Below, piece after piece: positions 11,503-21,977 of a stretch of DNA of 64,000 bases. Under the pieces are notes generated by a model, which saw only the letters and a program-made list of their open reading frames with translations, searched no databases and had not been told where the DNA came from. Origin of the DNA: Ehretia macrophylla (taxonomy: Eukaryota; Streptophyta; Magnoliopsida; Boraginales; Ehretiaceae); NCBI GenBank assembly GCA_037974665.1, contig CM075769.1, positions 22,966,139 to 23,030,138 of the forward strand. Direction: 5' to 3'. Each line of letters begins with the position of its first letter. Position 1 is the first letter of the stretch. Position numbers and translations under genes: made by a program.

Positions 11503-12969
11503 ATCAGAGAAGCTCAGCAACTTGATGTTAAACTTCAGAAGATCAAGGATCAGATCACGGATGATCAGTCTGATTTTAAATTACACGAGGATGGTATTCT
11601 TCGATTTCGGAATAGGGTTTATGTTCCCGATGAACCGGGTTTGAGGCGAGGTATTCTGGAGGAGACTCATAATTCTAAGTATACTATTCATCCTGGTGGA
11701 AACAAGATGTATCGAGACTTGAAGCAACATTACTAGTGGAATAATATGAAGAAAGAAGTTGCTCAGTTCGTGTCTAGATGTTTGACTTGTCAGCGAGTGA
11801 AAGCCGAGCATCAACGACCTGCAGGTTTACTTTAGCCGTTGGCTATACCACAGTGGAAATGGGAGCATATTACGATGGACTTCGTCACTGGTTTGCCTAG
11901 AACACTGAGAGGTAATGATGCAGTTTGGGTTGTCGTGGATCGTTTGACGAAGACATCTCACTTTATTTCGATGCGGATGGGAGATGAAGTTACAAAGTTG
12001 ACGGGTCTTTATTTGGATCAGATTGTTACACTTCACGGGATTCCATCTAGTATTGTATCAGATCGAGATCCTCGATTTACTTCTCGTTTGTGGGAGAAAC
12101 TTCAGGAGATTTTGGGTACTCAGTTGAACTTCAGTACAGCGTATCATCCACAGACCGACGGTCAGTCTGAGAGGACTATTCAGATTCTAGAAGATATGCT
12201 CAGGGCTTGTGTTCTGGACTTCGGGAAGAACTGGGAGCAACATCTACCACTTGCCGAGTTTGCCTATAACAATAGTTATCAAGCTACTATTGGGATGGCA
12301 CCTTTTGCAACTCTTTACGGTCGTAAGTGTTGTTCACCTTTGTATTAGGATGAAGCAGAGGAGATGAAGACTGTTGATCCGACTATTATGCCAGAGCTGC
12401 TAGAGAAGATTGAGAATGTTCAGTTGATCAGTCGGAGAATGCTTACGGCGCAGAGTATATTCAAGAGTTATGCTAATAAATGTCGTCGGGACTTGGAGTT
12501 TGCAGTCGGAGATCGGGTTTTCTTGAGACTGTCACCTCGTAAAGGGTTTGCTCGTTATGGTAAAGGTGGTAAGCTGAGTCCGAGGTTTATGGGGCCATTT
12601 GAGATTACTGACAGAGTGGGCAAGTTGGCATATCGGTTGGCTTTATCGGAGAATTTCTCTAATGTCCACGATGTATTTCACATGTCTAATTTGCAGAAAT
12701 ATAATCCGGATCCTTTTGATATTCTTGAGCCAGAGCCATTACAGCTTCGTGAGAATCTAACTTATGATGAGCGACCGATTCGTATTCTTGATCAGATGGA
12801 ACGAGAGTTGAGTTCGAAGAAGATTCCGATGGTCAAGGTGTTGTAGAAGCATCACGGTATCAAGGAAGCTACTTGGGAGAGGCGAGATCAGATGCAGCAG
12901 CAGTATCCAGATCTTTTCCGTTTAGCAAGTAAGAATTTCAGGGATGAAATTTCTTTAAGGGGGGAAGAA
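11503..12969 (+). pseudogene. pol: TE-2 integrase with GPY/F module and chromodomain
   Basis: Integrase joins the cDNA to the chromosome; chromodomains are thought to steer chromoviruses to heterochromatin. The HHCC zinc domain is seen at about 11665-11810 ([17 protein letters not shown]). The DD35E triad is complete: Asp at 11878, Asp at 12061, Glu at 12169. GKLSPRFMGPFEI is the GPY/F motif. The C-terminus (IRILDQMERELSSKKIPMVK... ATWERRDQM, 12778-12927) is the chromodomain-like tail. Stops: TAG near 11734, 11833, 12346 and 12844. I see no natural stop before the PPT in this frame. Confidence 0.9.
12953..12969 (+). other. TE-2 polypurine tract
   Basis: CTTTAAGGGGGGAAGAA directly precedes the 3' LTR start TGTGAGACC. 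TE-8 and TE-6 have matching tracts. Confidence 0.85.
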
Positions 12970-15205
12970 TGTGAGACCCCATATTTTGTTTTATCTCGAT
13001 TTGCATGCTTTACCTTGTTTTGCGTGAATTGACCTGTTTATGTGCTATATGACTTAGAATGTGCTAAATATGTGATTAATACTCCTAATACATGCTAAGT
13101 GTGCATTCATGAAATTTTCATAAAAAACGGAATCAGAAATTTTATCGTCAGTTTTGGTGAATAGTATTTTTGAACACCTGTCCGCTAAAATTTTTACAGG
13201 GGTGTTTTAAACATTTTAAAACCTAGTCCTCAGGTATTAAAAGACTAGTGTTTGATTAAAATGGATTTGGAATCGGTTTTGGAATTTTAAAGATTTTTAC
13301 ACTTTCTTTTGCAAGAAAATGAGTTTTAAGCCGACTCGGGTGAAACTGTTTTAAAGTAACACTCTTTGTCACCTAAACTATAATGTCTAGAATTGGTTTA
13401 AGTGTTAATTTAATAGTTGAGCAATAAATACTTGAGAAATGAATTAAAAGACTAGAATAGAATTAAAAGACTAAAAATTAACTTTGACTTTCTTTTATTT
13501 TATTTGACCAAGCCTTTATATGCATAATATATCATCAACACCTACTAAAACAACACAAAACACACTCAAATTTCACCTACATGGCCGAGAGCCATAGAGA
13601 GAAAAACCAAGCTTTTTCTTCAAGTTTTCAAAGTAATTTTTCATAGAAAAACCTAGTTTTTGTCCGTAGATTTTCGTGCCGAGTTGGATTCCTCTTGTTG
13701 GGCACGCATTGCACGCATATCTAGGCTTATTTTGCATCAAAGGAGAGAAAAATTCTAGATCTCAAAAGTCATTTTTTTATGTTTTTGCATATAATTGATT
13801 ATTGAATCGTTAGAATGTTAATTTGAAGTTATATTATTGCTCAGTGCATGCTAGGGATCGTTTATGTGTATTACTACGAGATTTGAACCATTGTAGCTAA
13901 ATTATTTATTTTCGGATATTTAAAGTTGATAGATTGGCCATTTGATGATTATCTTGAGTTGTTGTGGTTGGAATCGATTGCCGTCGATTTCTAAAAGTTT
14001 GTTAATTATGTGGTAACGCCGTTATAATGCCGAATTTTCGATTGCGATGTTTGGGTGAAAATTCAAAAATTTCAGCCTAGGTGCATTGAGGTTTTAGGGT
14101 TGTTGGACTTGATTTCGATGTGTCTTGGTTGGTTTCCGAGAGGGCTAATGTAGGTGATTGAATGGGTGAGTGTTAGAAACTGATTTGGAGTTGTTTGGAT
14201 TAGTAGAATGTAAGATATGATTATTTGAAGTTTAGATTGTCTTTCTTTAAATTGTTGAATTGAGCCTTTAGATGATTGGGTGGTATTTGAGTGATTGAAT
14301 TGTGAGTTGTTAATGGTTAGACTAGGGTTAGATTACGTGTTTAATGTATGTTAAGTTGGATGGCCTACTTTGTCATCTAACTTAGTTGTTTGTTGTTTAA
14401 TTAATTACTTGATGTTATATTGATGATAATTGATGATTATTGATGATTATTGATTGATGATTGATGAACTGGGAGATAGGCAATTATGCTAGATTGTCCT
14501 CCTGTGAATGATGTTTATTATTATTGCTAAGTCTTGGTATGTGTGTGCCACCTCTCGGGTAGCATCGGGTTATCGGGTTGATAACGGTATGACTATCCCC
14601 AGCTCGCATGACGGAGGTGTCATGGAGGGAGGGGCTAGTGAGGTATCTCAGGTGCATGAGTAATGAGGAGTTACAAGAAGAATGGTTGAGATCGTGATGA
14701 CGTTTGGAGCTACACCAACTAGAGTATCATTTATTGATTGGTCATTATAGTTATGTGTTTACATTGTTATTGATGTTTTATTGTGTGTTTACTGCTCAAA
14801 GGATCATTTCCAAGGAGTATAGTAAATACTGTTAGAGATCTATCGGATCCTCACTGAGCTTGTTTATATAAGCTTACTCTCTATTATTGCATGCATACAG
14901 GTGTTATTGAGCAAAATTACGGGTACGTGCCTCCAGAAGGGGATAATGTGCCGTATGTGGACGAGTCCTATGTGCCAGAGTCTTGTCCTTGATGCTTGAG
15001 ATGTTGTATTCTCTATTATCTTGTATATTAAACTAGTTGTCTTTTATTTACTTTGTAGTTTATGATGTATAAGCTGTAGTAAAGATAATGAACTAGTTGT
15101 TGCTAACTTAGTAGTCTCTCTTTTGACTATGATCGGGTTGCTAAGTTGGTTTATAATTTATTTTGAGATGTATGTTAAAGTTAAGGTATTATATTGGAAC
15201 GGAGG

Positions 15206-17988
15206 TGTGATAACCCGAACCCGGCATGCATTTAATGGCATTTAATTGCATTTAACTAAGTGTTATCTTAAATGTTAGCATTGAATTTTGTGTTTATTTT
15301 TAAGTTAAACTTGTATTTGTAGCTTTATTTTCATATTTCTTTTAGAGGTAATTAAAATAATACTTGAGTTAATTATTTAACTGAATATCAACTACTTTTC
15401 ATATTTATGTCAATCGGTTTTATTTTTCTTGCACTTAAATGCTCGGATTTCAATTAAATGAAAAGTAGCTCCGAGCCGGAGTAAATTTTAAACTATGATG
15501 CTTTCCAAAAATGATATATTTCTTAAGTTCTTTGAGATTTAATTGTTATTCTTTTATTGTCGCAAAGTGCATAGCATTTCGAGAGCGATAGTTAGGAAAT
15601 GAATTCTAGTCCTTAGCAAATAGTGAAAACTAGTATTTAGTGTCTTAATTTTAGTATTTTAATTGTTATTAACTTGAATTTGATTTGTGATAGTTGTTTT
15701 ACCTTTAAAATGCATGAAATAAGCTAGATTGACCAACTTAAGTGAGCATTGATCAAGCCTTGACCATTTGACCTTGTGTCATCTTTTTAATAGCTTAAAT
15801 AGCACAAAAAAGAGGGCTGAAAACAGAAAACAAGCAGGGCCGAAAATGAAGGAGAAAAAAAAAGAAATTTCAACTTCAAATCTTCGATTCTTCGCGTGAG
15901 CTTGCATGGGGTGGTTTCCGAGGCATCCTACAAGGTTTTCCTAGCGTCTAGGAGCGTCTAAGGTGAGGGTTTCATCGTTATTTACGTATTTGAATATTTT
16001 GTGTATTAACTTTGATTTTTGGGATTTATCCGTATATTGTTATTTAAATCGTTTTGAGGCTTAAAAAATGTTCCCTAGCAATCGTAGAACATGTATTTAT
16101 AGCTTTTTAACATTTTATGCGGTTGAATATCGAAAAGGAAATGTAAATTGTTAATTGAATAGTAAATAGTGAATAGTAAACCACCGTTTCGATGAAGTTG
16201 CTCCGTTACGCGTTCTGTTGATGTAGGAAGGTGCTAGATATGCTAGAATGCCTAAATGTATGGTTTAATTGGATTGTGTAATGGAAAAATGGAGAAAAAT
16301 GGCTTAGTGAAAGTTGGGGTCGTTTAGGTCAAGTTTGGCATTTTATCGTTCTGCGTGATGGCATTGTCTCGGGAGGTCATGGAAGCACTTTTGGTGCAGT
16401 TGTGACATTGGTTGGGTAATCGGTTGAGATAGTTGTAGTTCAAATGAGCAAAGGGGGAAATCAGGGCTTTGCGTAAATTCTAGGGTTAAATAGGGTTTCG
16501 GGGTCTTTAGACGTGCCTTATGGTGACCTAGGAGGATTGGTGAAGTCGGTTTCCAAAACTCGTGGCTCGTTTGAAAGTAGTAGTGTTTTGAAAGTTGGGG
16601 TTATTTTTGTGATTCTGTGTGTTTTCATAGTATATTGTTTATAGAATGCTTATATTGCTTATAGAATGCTTATGTTGCTTATAGAATGCTTATATTGCCT
16701 ATAGAATGCTTATACTGCCTATAGAATGCTTATAATGCCTATAGAATACTTGTTATTGCTTGATAATGTTAGTTGGTGTTGTTCTTGTTACTTATTTGAT
16801 TGTAAATGCTTGTTAATGCTTGTTAATGCTTATTACGCTTGTTAGAGTTGATTGTTTATTGAAATGTTTAACAATTGTTGATAATGCTTGATATCTCGTT
16901 TATCTCCTCTATTCTGTATTGTTGTGCTATCGCTCGTTATCACCTTATGTCGTGTCTTGCATTGCATAGTGTCAGGCGCGTGAGTGATGGGCCTCTCTGG
17001 GTAGTCTCGGGCTGCCAGTGTTGGTTGCTCTAGCTCCGTGTCCTATTCCTTTTTCTCACTTGGGTTGCTTCCCAGGGAGATTTGGGTCGTAGAATTGATG
17101 GATACTTCCGGGGTATTCCAAACTGAAGTTATAAGGTGGTTGCGCGCTTATTGTCATCGTTGTCAACATCAAGCTCGAGATTGATGTATCGCTCGTGAAA
17201 TGGTACATTGCTCGTATGAGTGAACCATAGCCTTCAGAGTGTGGTATAGCTTTGAATGGTTGTGTTAATGCTTTCAGTAATTGCTTATTGTATTGATTGT
17301 TTGTCTTGATTGCTTACTTATCAGATATATTGCTTAACTATTTTATTTGCATTGCACGAATTTCTTTCTCTCCAATTCGATATCTGTCTCGCCCTCACTG
17401 AGTATACGTGTTGTGTATACTCACTCCTCACCACCACATTTCAGGAAATGCCATGTTAGCTGGAAAGTTCGTGATTCGTGAAAGTTCGTGCTTGAAGAGT
17501 TGTCTTGCGTGCCTATGTGACTTGAGTTGTCGAAGTTGTAAAGATGTATGCTTTTATGTATTGTATGAATTTAATGTCAAAAGGATGTAATTTAAGTTTC
17601 ATTATATTATTGAAGTGCTTTGATAAGTTAGATTATGTATCTAGTTAATGTAGCTTAACTTCAATGCATGTTTGTATTGTCCAAAAGAAAGAGATAAAAA
17701 GATGTGATAGTCTAACTTATGCAATAGGTTGGTGTGGTCTAATTGCTAAGCATGAATGTATAATTGCTTGTGATTGCTTGTTGTGAACCAAGGCTCGGAT
17801 GGCCTTGAGGCGGTTGAATGTTTGGACATGGTATTGGTCCACTTATATGCTGTCGCAGGTTTGCTTTTTGCCTAGAAATAGGGGAGACTCCGTCCGTTTT
17901 CCCTAAAAATTATGCTCGGGTTTGGATTTGGGTTGTGATTAGATCGATTGATAGAACTCCCGGTCTCGAGAGGGATCGGGGTGTTACA
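15206..17988 (+). mobile_element. TE-3: solo LTR of a chromovirus-type element
   Basis: This 2783-bp insertion starts TGTGATAACCCGAACCC and ends GGATCGGGGTGTTACA. It is flanked by a perfect 5-bp duplication GGAGG (15201-15205, 17989-17993). The uninterrupted site is seen in the TE-2 5' LTR near 7754. There is no PBS, PPT or second LTR, so this is a solo LTR left by LTR-LTR recombination. Its 3' half shares the HB and HC hairpin blocks and the CTCACTGAGTATAC block with TE-10, TE-12 and TE-14. I saw no HA. Confidence 0.92.
16635..16754 (+). repeat. Six tandem 20-bp units inside TE-3
   Basis: The unit is TTGCTTATAGAATGCTTATA, at 16635, 16655, 16675, 16695, 16715 and 16735, with a few changes in the last copies. 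Shorter TGCTTGTTAATGCTT-like variants follow to about 16890. Confidence 0.9.
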
Positions 17989-18209
17989 GGAGGCATATAA
18001 CTAAGAATGATTATTGTATAATATGGTTATGTTGTATGTTGTTAATGGTATTCAGGAATTGATTGTTGTTTGGTTGAGGAGTTTGATTGTATAATGTTCT
18101 GAGAGGTTTGTTTAGAGCCTCGGTGTCTTAATTACTGTCGTTATACTGCCAAAATTTCGTTGCGTCCTGACTGATCATAGGTGGGGTCGAGTTGGGGCGT
18201 GACAATACC

Positions 18210-19336
18210 CCTAGAGTCCATATACTGTGTTAGATCGAGTATTCGGTCACGATTCAATGGTCCTAAATGAATAGTGCCAGCTAAACTAACTTTAACTAAA
18301 TAATTTTACAACTCAAGCATAATTGAGCTATTTGAGGCATTAATCTATGTTCATCTACTCCAACATCAAGCCTAAATAACATTTGATTAAGCAATAAAGC
18401 AAGATTACACAAAACCCCCAATTTCACATTCGAACCTTAACTTTAAATTAAAGATAGAACAATTTAGCCATTAACAATGTTTTCCAAGCACAAAAGTCTA
18501 GTCTACAATCATAATAAGAGACATTTCAAGCGTCGACAAGCATAGAATCAATCTCTCAATCAAATTTTTAACAAAACCCTAGGATTTTACTATTCATCAT
18601 CTTCTCAAATGAACACTTTGCAAAAAATCCATATGTAAGCCATTAGAATACACAAATCAAGTCTCTATAGCTAGTAGACAACGTATTATACCAATTCCAA
18701 TCATTATATAAGCAAATAAGAGCAAATCTAAGAATTTTGAAATTTGACATAAACATAAAATATACAATTTTATGCATTCTCCCTCACCAAAACGTGTAAA
18801 GGAGCTAGGAGAAGGCTTAGTAGGCTTGATATCCACTTGAACTAGCCTTGAGAGATCACATGAGGAAGATTTGCAAGCAAAAGTCTTTTCTTTTCCTTTC
18901 CTGTTTAGTCGACGGGTTTATGGGGTGTTTTAGGAGTTTTGTTTTGTATTTTCTTAGCTTATATGTGTATGTATATGTATAAGTGGTCTTCTAATAGGTG
19001 GTGGCTGATTTGGCACATAAAATAATCAAGATCAGGTTAAATCTAAGCTAAAAAATGCAAGTAAAGTCTAACTAGTTAACAATTTAATGTCATTACTATT
19101 TCACCATTCATACGATACTAAAACTATTTTTCTAATGCACTCTCCCAACATGTGATGCATAAAATAATATTTTTATAATGCCTCACATATGTCATATAAC
19201 ATAGGAAAAATGAAATTTCAGATAAATAAGACAGTCGAAATCTACTATGAATTGTAACTTTTGCTAAAAGTAAGTAAATGCACAAATAAGGTATGCAACA
19301 GTTAATATGAGCATGCTGAAGATCTCAAACGTCACA
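18210..19336 (-). mobile_element. TE-1 5' LTR, second piece
   Basis: This continues 893-2150 of the sister LTR after the TE-2 insertion (CCTAGAGTCCATATACTG). It ends at 19336 with GTCACA, the reverse of TGTGAC. It has a single copy of the block duplicated at 1814-2055. The flanking target lies in a minus-strand gag fragment. The matching target duplication would lie left of the window. Confidence 0.85.
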
Positions 19337-19671
19337 GTGCCCTTTTTTGTTACAATGAGCACATGTAACGTTCTGAGAGGTAGATGTACCTCCTAACAAA
19401 CCACGAGCTAACTGGGTGACTGTAGCTGAAGCACTCGGCTATGGTCTTGGAGTAACTGGTCTTTCTTGGCTATGGCCCTACCTCTGGGTGCCTTCACCGA
19501 TAATCCACCGTTGGGTTTTCTTCCAGTTTTGGCAAATTTTAATCTGAAGTCGGTCGCTACTACAGCCGATTCACTCCCTTATCTTCCTCTAACAATTAAC
19601 CCCTATATGTCATCTACAGTTACAGTGAGTACACCGTGGTATTGGAGTGATAGTATTATTCCTAAAAGAAC
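19337..19671 (-). pseudogene. Fragment of a retrotransposon gag (zinc-knuckle region)
   Basis: On the minus strand, just before the TE-1 insertion point, the frame reads a zinc knuckle start, CAHCNKKGH, preceded by a Ser/Thr/Gln-rich linker with one TAG. The spelling is closest to the TE-6 gag (CNKKG). Upstream (19480-19671) the frame is lost. TE-1 inserted at 19336 and TE-4 at 19671 into this same fragment, so it is older than both. The plus-strand open frame at 19466 has no motif and I do not consider it a gene. Confidence 0.55.
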
Positions 19672-21109
19672 TGATGTATTCATATTTTTGGGCATATTTC
19701 TTTGCTTTTTAGAATTAATTATGCACATTTATTGCAATGTTTGATCACTTTAATTGTGTTTTTGTGCATGTAGGAGTAGAACAATGAAAGAACAATTAGG
19801 AGCATAAATTGAGGAGATGCAAGAGAGCCAAGAATTATTGAAAAAGATTTCTTGAGGAATTGAGATAGAAAAAAAGAACAAAAGACAAAAGAGAAAAAAA
19901 AAAAAGAAAAAGAAAAAAAGCTTGACCGTTGACCAAGGCTAAATGCCTTGGCCAACAATTTCAAGTCCAACGTGGACTTTGGAATAAACAAAGAAAACAA
20001 AAGAAAAGAAGTCCACGTTGGACTTGGAAAAGAAAAATGGCCAATTCAGCCATAACACTAAAAGCCCAACAGGGCTTTGCAAATGAGGCGGTGGCAATTG
20101 TCTTCTAAAAGAAGAGGAACAACGAATTGAAGGGAGAGGAGAGGGTTGCGCTGCAGCTCAGTAGGAACGAAACAGAAAAGAACAAAAAATGAGTTAAGCG
20201 ACAAAGAGATAAAAGAAAAAGAGTTTTGAATTGAGGATTCAATGTACGATTGGAACGTGAATCAAGCTATAAATCATATTTTCTACGGATTTAGATTTAT
20301 TTTGTGGGGAAGTTTATCTTATTTTTCTTTCATAATTTCAGTTTAATTCGTTTGAACATGACTGAGTGATTCATAGTTTAGGGTAGGATTTCTATGTAAT
20401 AGTCTTGATTCTATGATCTTAAATTTGGATTTATTATTTTGATGCTTTATATATTTTTACGATTTATGTTTTCCATTGTTTATTGTCTATTATCTCATTA
20501 TGCTTATAGCTAATGCGTGATAGATATTCTTATGCTAAATCATATAACATATATATTTGGGCTTTATTACAAGAACTATAGGTTGTACCATAGTTTTTCT
20601 ACACTTAATTTGTTAACGCGTTATCATAGGATTTTAGGACAAATCTACACTCCGGCTAAATAAAGGACTTGGAGATAGCGTTGCACCTTTAAACTAGGTT
20701 TGACTCGTTAATAAATTAGACATAGGTGATAAATTAATTAATTAGGCTTGTAGTCTAATGTTGCATTAGAATGAGAAGATCCTAAATTTGAGCCAAGAAT
20801 TCAAGCTTTGCACAGGAATCCGATCCCTAAACCATTCCAATTGTGCTTAATTCTCAATTTTAGCTTTTTTATTTAATTTTAGTTTTATTTTATTTTTCAT
20901 TAGCTTTAGTTGAAAACTTCAATTCATCATTTAATTTACTGTGATCATTGAGGCAATTTACCTACACTTTTCCATAGAACTTTCAAATCACCTCCCTGTG
21001 GATTCGACCTTGCACCAAGTATACTACACTACAATCACTCGTGCACTTGCAAGTAAAACTTTGCTTAGAATTGATCTTAACTTTTATACCCTAAGGTAAG
21101 CACCCATCA
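19672..21109 (+). repeat. TE-4 5' LTR
   Basis: 1438 bp from TGATGTATTCATA to AAGCACCCATCA, with TG...CA ends and the Asp-tRNA PBS seven bases on. Its sister starts at 25039. Confidence 0.88.
19928..20078 (+). repeat. Cluster of four short inverted repeats in the TE-4 LTR
   Basis: H1 19928-19956: arms GTTGACCAAGGC and GCCTTGGCCAAC, loop TAAAT. H2 19963-19979: AAGTCCA, ACG, TGGACTT. H3 20009-20025: AAGTCCACGTTGGACTT, the exact reverse complement of H2. H4 20061-20078: AAAGCCC, AACA, GGGCTTT. All four recur in the 3' LTR at 25289-25317, 25324-25340, 25370-25386 and 25422-25439. Confidence 0.85.
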
Positions 21110-21115
21110 AGTTTT

Positions 21116-21132
21116 TGGCGCCGTTGCCGGGA
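21116..21132 (+). other. TE-4 primer-binding site, Asp tRNA
   Basis: TGGCGCCGTTGCCGGGA complements the 3' end of tRNA-Asp, the known primer of Athila-type elements. Confidence 0.85.
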
Positions 21133-21260
21133 GGCACGGTATTATTTTCAAATTAGTGTAGTAATTTGTTTACATGTTTGTTTTATCTGTTTTTATTTTA
21201 ATTTCTTGTTTATAAAAAAAACTTCAAAAAATAAATTGGGAAAATTTTGTTGATTGGATT

Positions 21261-21977
21261 ATGACTTCTTTTGATATTAATGCTTTCCCCAATTTACCTT
21301 ACGAGTCACCCAATCATTGTGCTTTCAAGGAGATATCCTCATCCCTTATCCCAAGTACATGTGAAATTTGTGCTTTATGTTCTCAATTTAGGCATGCCAT
21401 TATTAATTGTCCTCAATATTCTGAGTTCTTTTATAGAAATGTAACTACCATTCAGGGTTATTTTTCCAAAAATGGTTCGTACTCTAATGCGTATAATCTT
21501 GAGTGGCAGAATCATCAAAATTCACTTTGGAATCAAACAAATTCATCTTTTCTGCCTTATAGTTTTCACAATCAGAATAATACATCTCAATTTCCCAACT
21601 ACGATTCTTCCGAGTTTTGTCAAAATTTTGAATGCAATTTTTTCAATCAAAATATTCGTTATCCGAGCTCGGTAGAACTTACTTCTCCTGAATCAGACTT
21701 TGATGACAAGATCAACCGTCTTGTCCAATTCATCGAATCCAACCACCAATCTTTAGATAGGCTACAAGACCAAATTGGTCAACTAGCTGAGAGTATAAAT
21801 AGTTGGACTGAAAATGAACACTCTATTAAACCTATGACAAACCATCTTGACCAAGATAGTTTTGTTAATGGTAAAACTTTATGCGACCATGACATGGGTT
21901 TGGTAGAGACTAGTGGACATAAGGAGAGTGAAGAAAAGCGATGGATTAATATTGGGAATGAGAAAAAAATGGGGTAG
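21261..21977 (+). CDS. TE-4 ORF1: gag-derived protein with one zinc knuckle
   Basis: 238 residues beginning MTSFDINAFP, about 130 bp after the PBS. Residues 37-50 form a perfect C-x2-C-x4-H-x4-C knuckle (CALCSQFRHAIINC). An Asn/Ser/Phe-rich low-complexity stretch follows. At about 146-182 lies a helical segment ending LQDQIGQLAESI, which matches the IGQLA coiled coil of Athila/Tat gags. The large capsid part of gag is missing from the N-terminus. The frame ends right after a run of seven A (21963-21969). Reading one base back there continues without a stop into ORF2, so ORF1 and ORF2 are probably one gene broken by a lost A, or joined by -1 slippage. A role in binding or packaging RNA is inferred. 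Confidence 0.6.
   Translation: MTSFDINAFPNLPYESPNHCAFKEISSSLIPSTCEICALCSQFRHAIINCPQYSEFFYRNVTTIQGYFSKNGSYSNAYNLEWQNHQNSLWNQTNSSFLPYSFHNQNNTSQFPNYDSSEFCQNFECNFFNQNIRYPSSVELTSPESDFDDKINRLVQFIESNHQSLDRLQDQIGQLAESINSWTENEHSIKPMTNHLDQDSFVNGKTLCDHDMGLVETSGHKESEEKRWINIGNEKKMG

Larger units (their letters stand above)
5535..18204 (+). mobile_element. TE-2: complete Ty3/Gypsy chromovirus (Tekay/Del-like), defective
   Basis: This is a full-length element: 5' LTR 5535-7969, PBS at 7976, gag, protease, reverse transcriptase, RNase H, integrase, a C-terminal chromodomain, PPT before 12970, and 3' LTR 12970-18204 (interrupted by TE-3). The domain order PR-RT-RH-INT is that of Ty3/Gypsy. The chromodomain-like tail and iMet primer point to chromoviruses; the Tekay/Del lineage is my inference from the long LTRs and motif spelling. 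About 13 in-frame stops and one 17-bp deletion make it non-functional. TE-8 on the opposite strand is a close relative. Confidence 0.92.
12970..18204 (+). repeat. TE-2 3' LTR, split by solo LTR TE-3
   Basis: The LTR sequence is 12970-15205 and 17994-18204; TE-3 plus one copy of its target duplication lies between. It ends GGGGCGTGACA followed by the target duplication ATACC. HA is at 14352-14384. HB is at 14553-14576 and differs from the 5' LTR copy by facing changes in its stem. Confidence 0.92.

Noticed and set aside
16635..16754. CRISPR-like array of short regular repeats
   Set aside because: Units are directly adjacent with no unique spacers and lie in a plant LTR.
19466..19744. 92-residue plus-strand frame
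   Set aside because: Opposite to a degraded gag and running into the TE-4 LTR; no motif.
21116..21132. tRNA gene fragment
   Set aside because: Only the complement of a tRNA 3' end is present, in the exact place of a primer-binding site.
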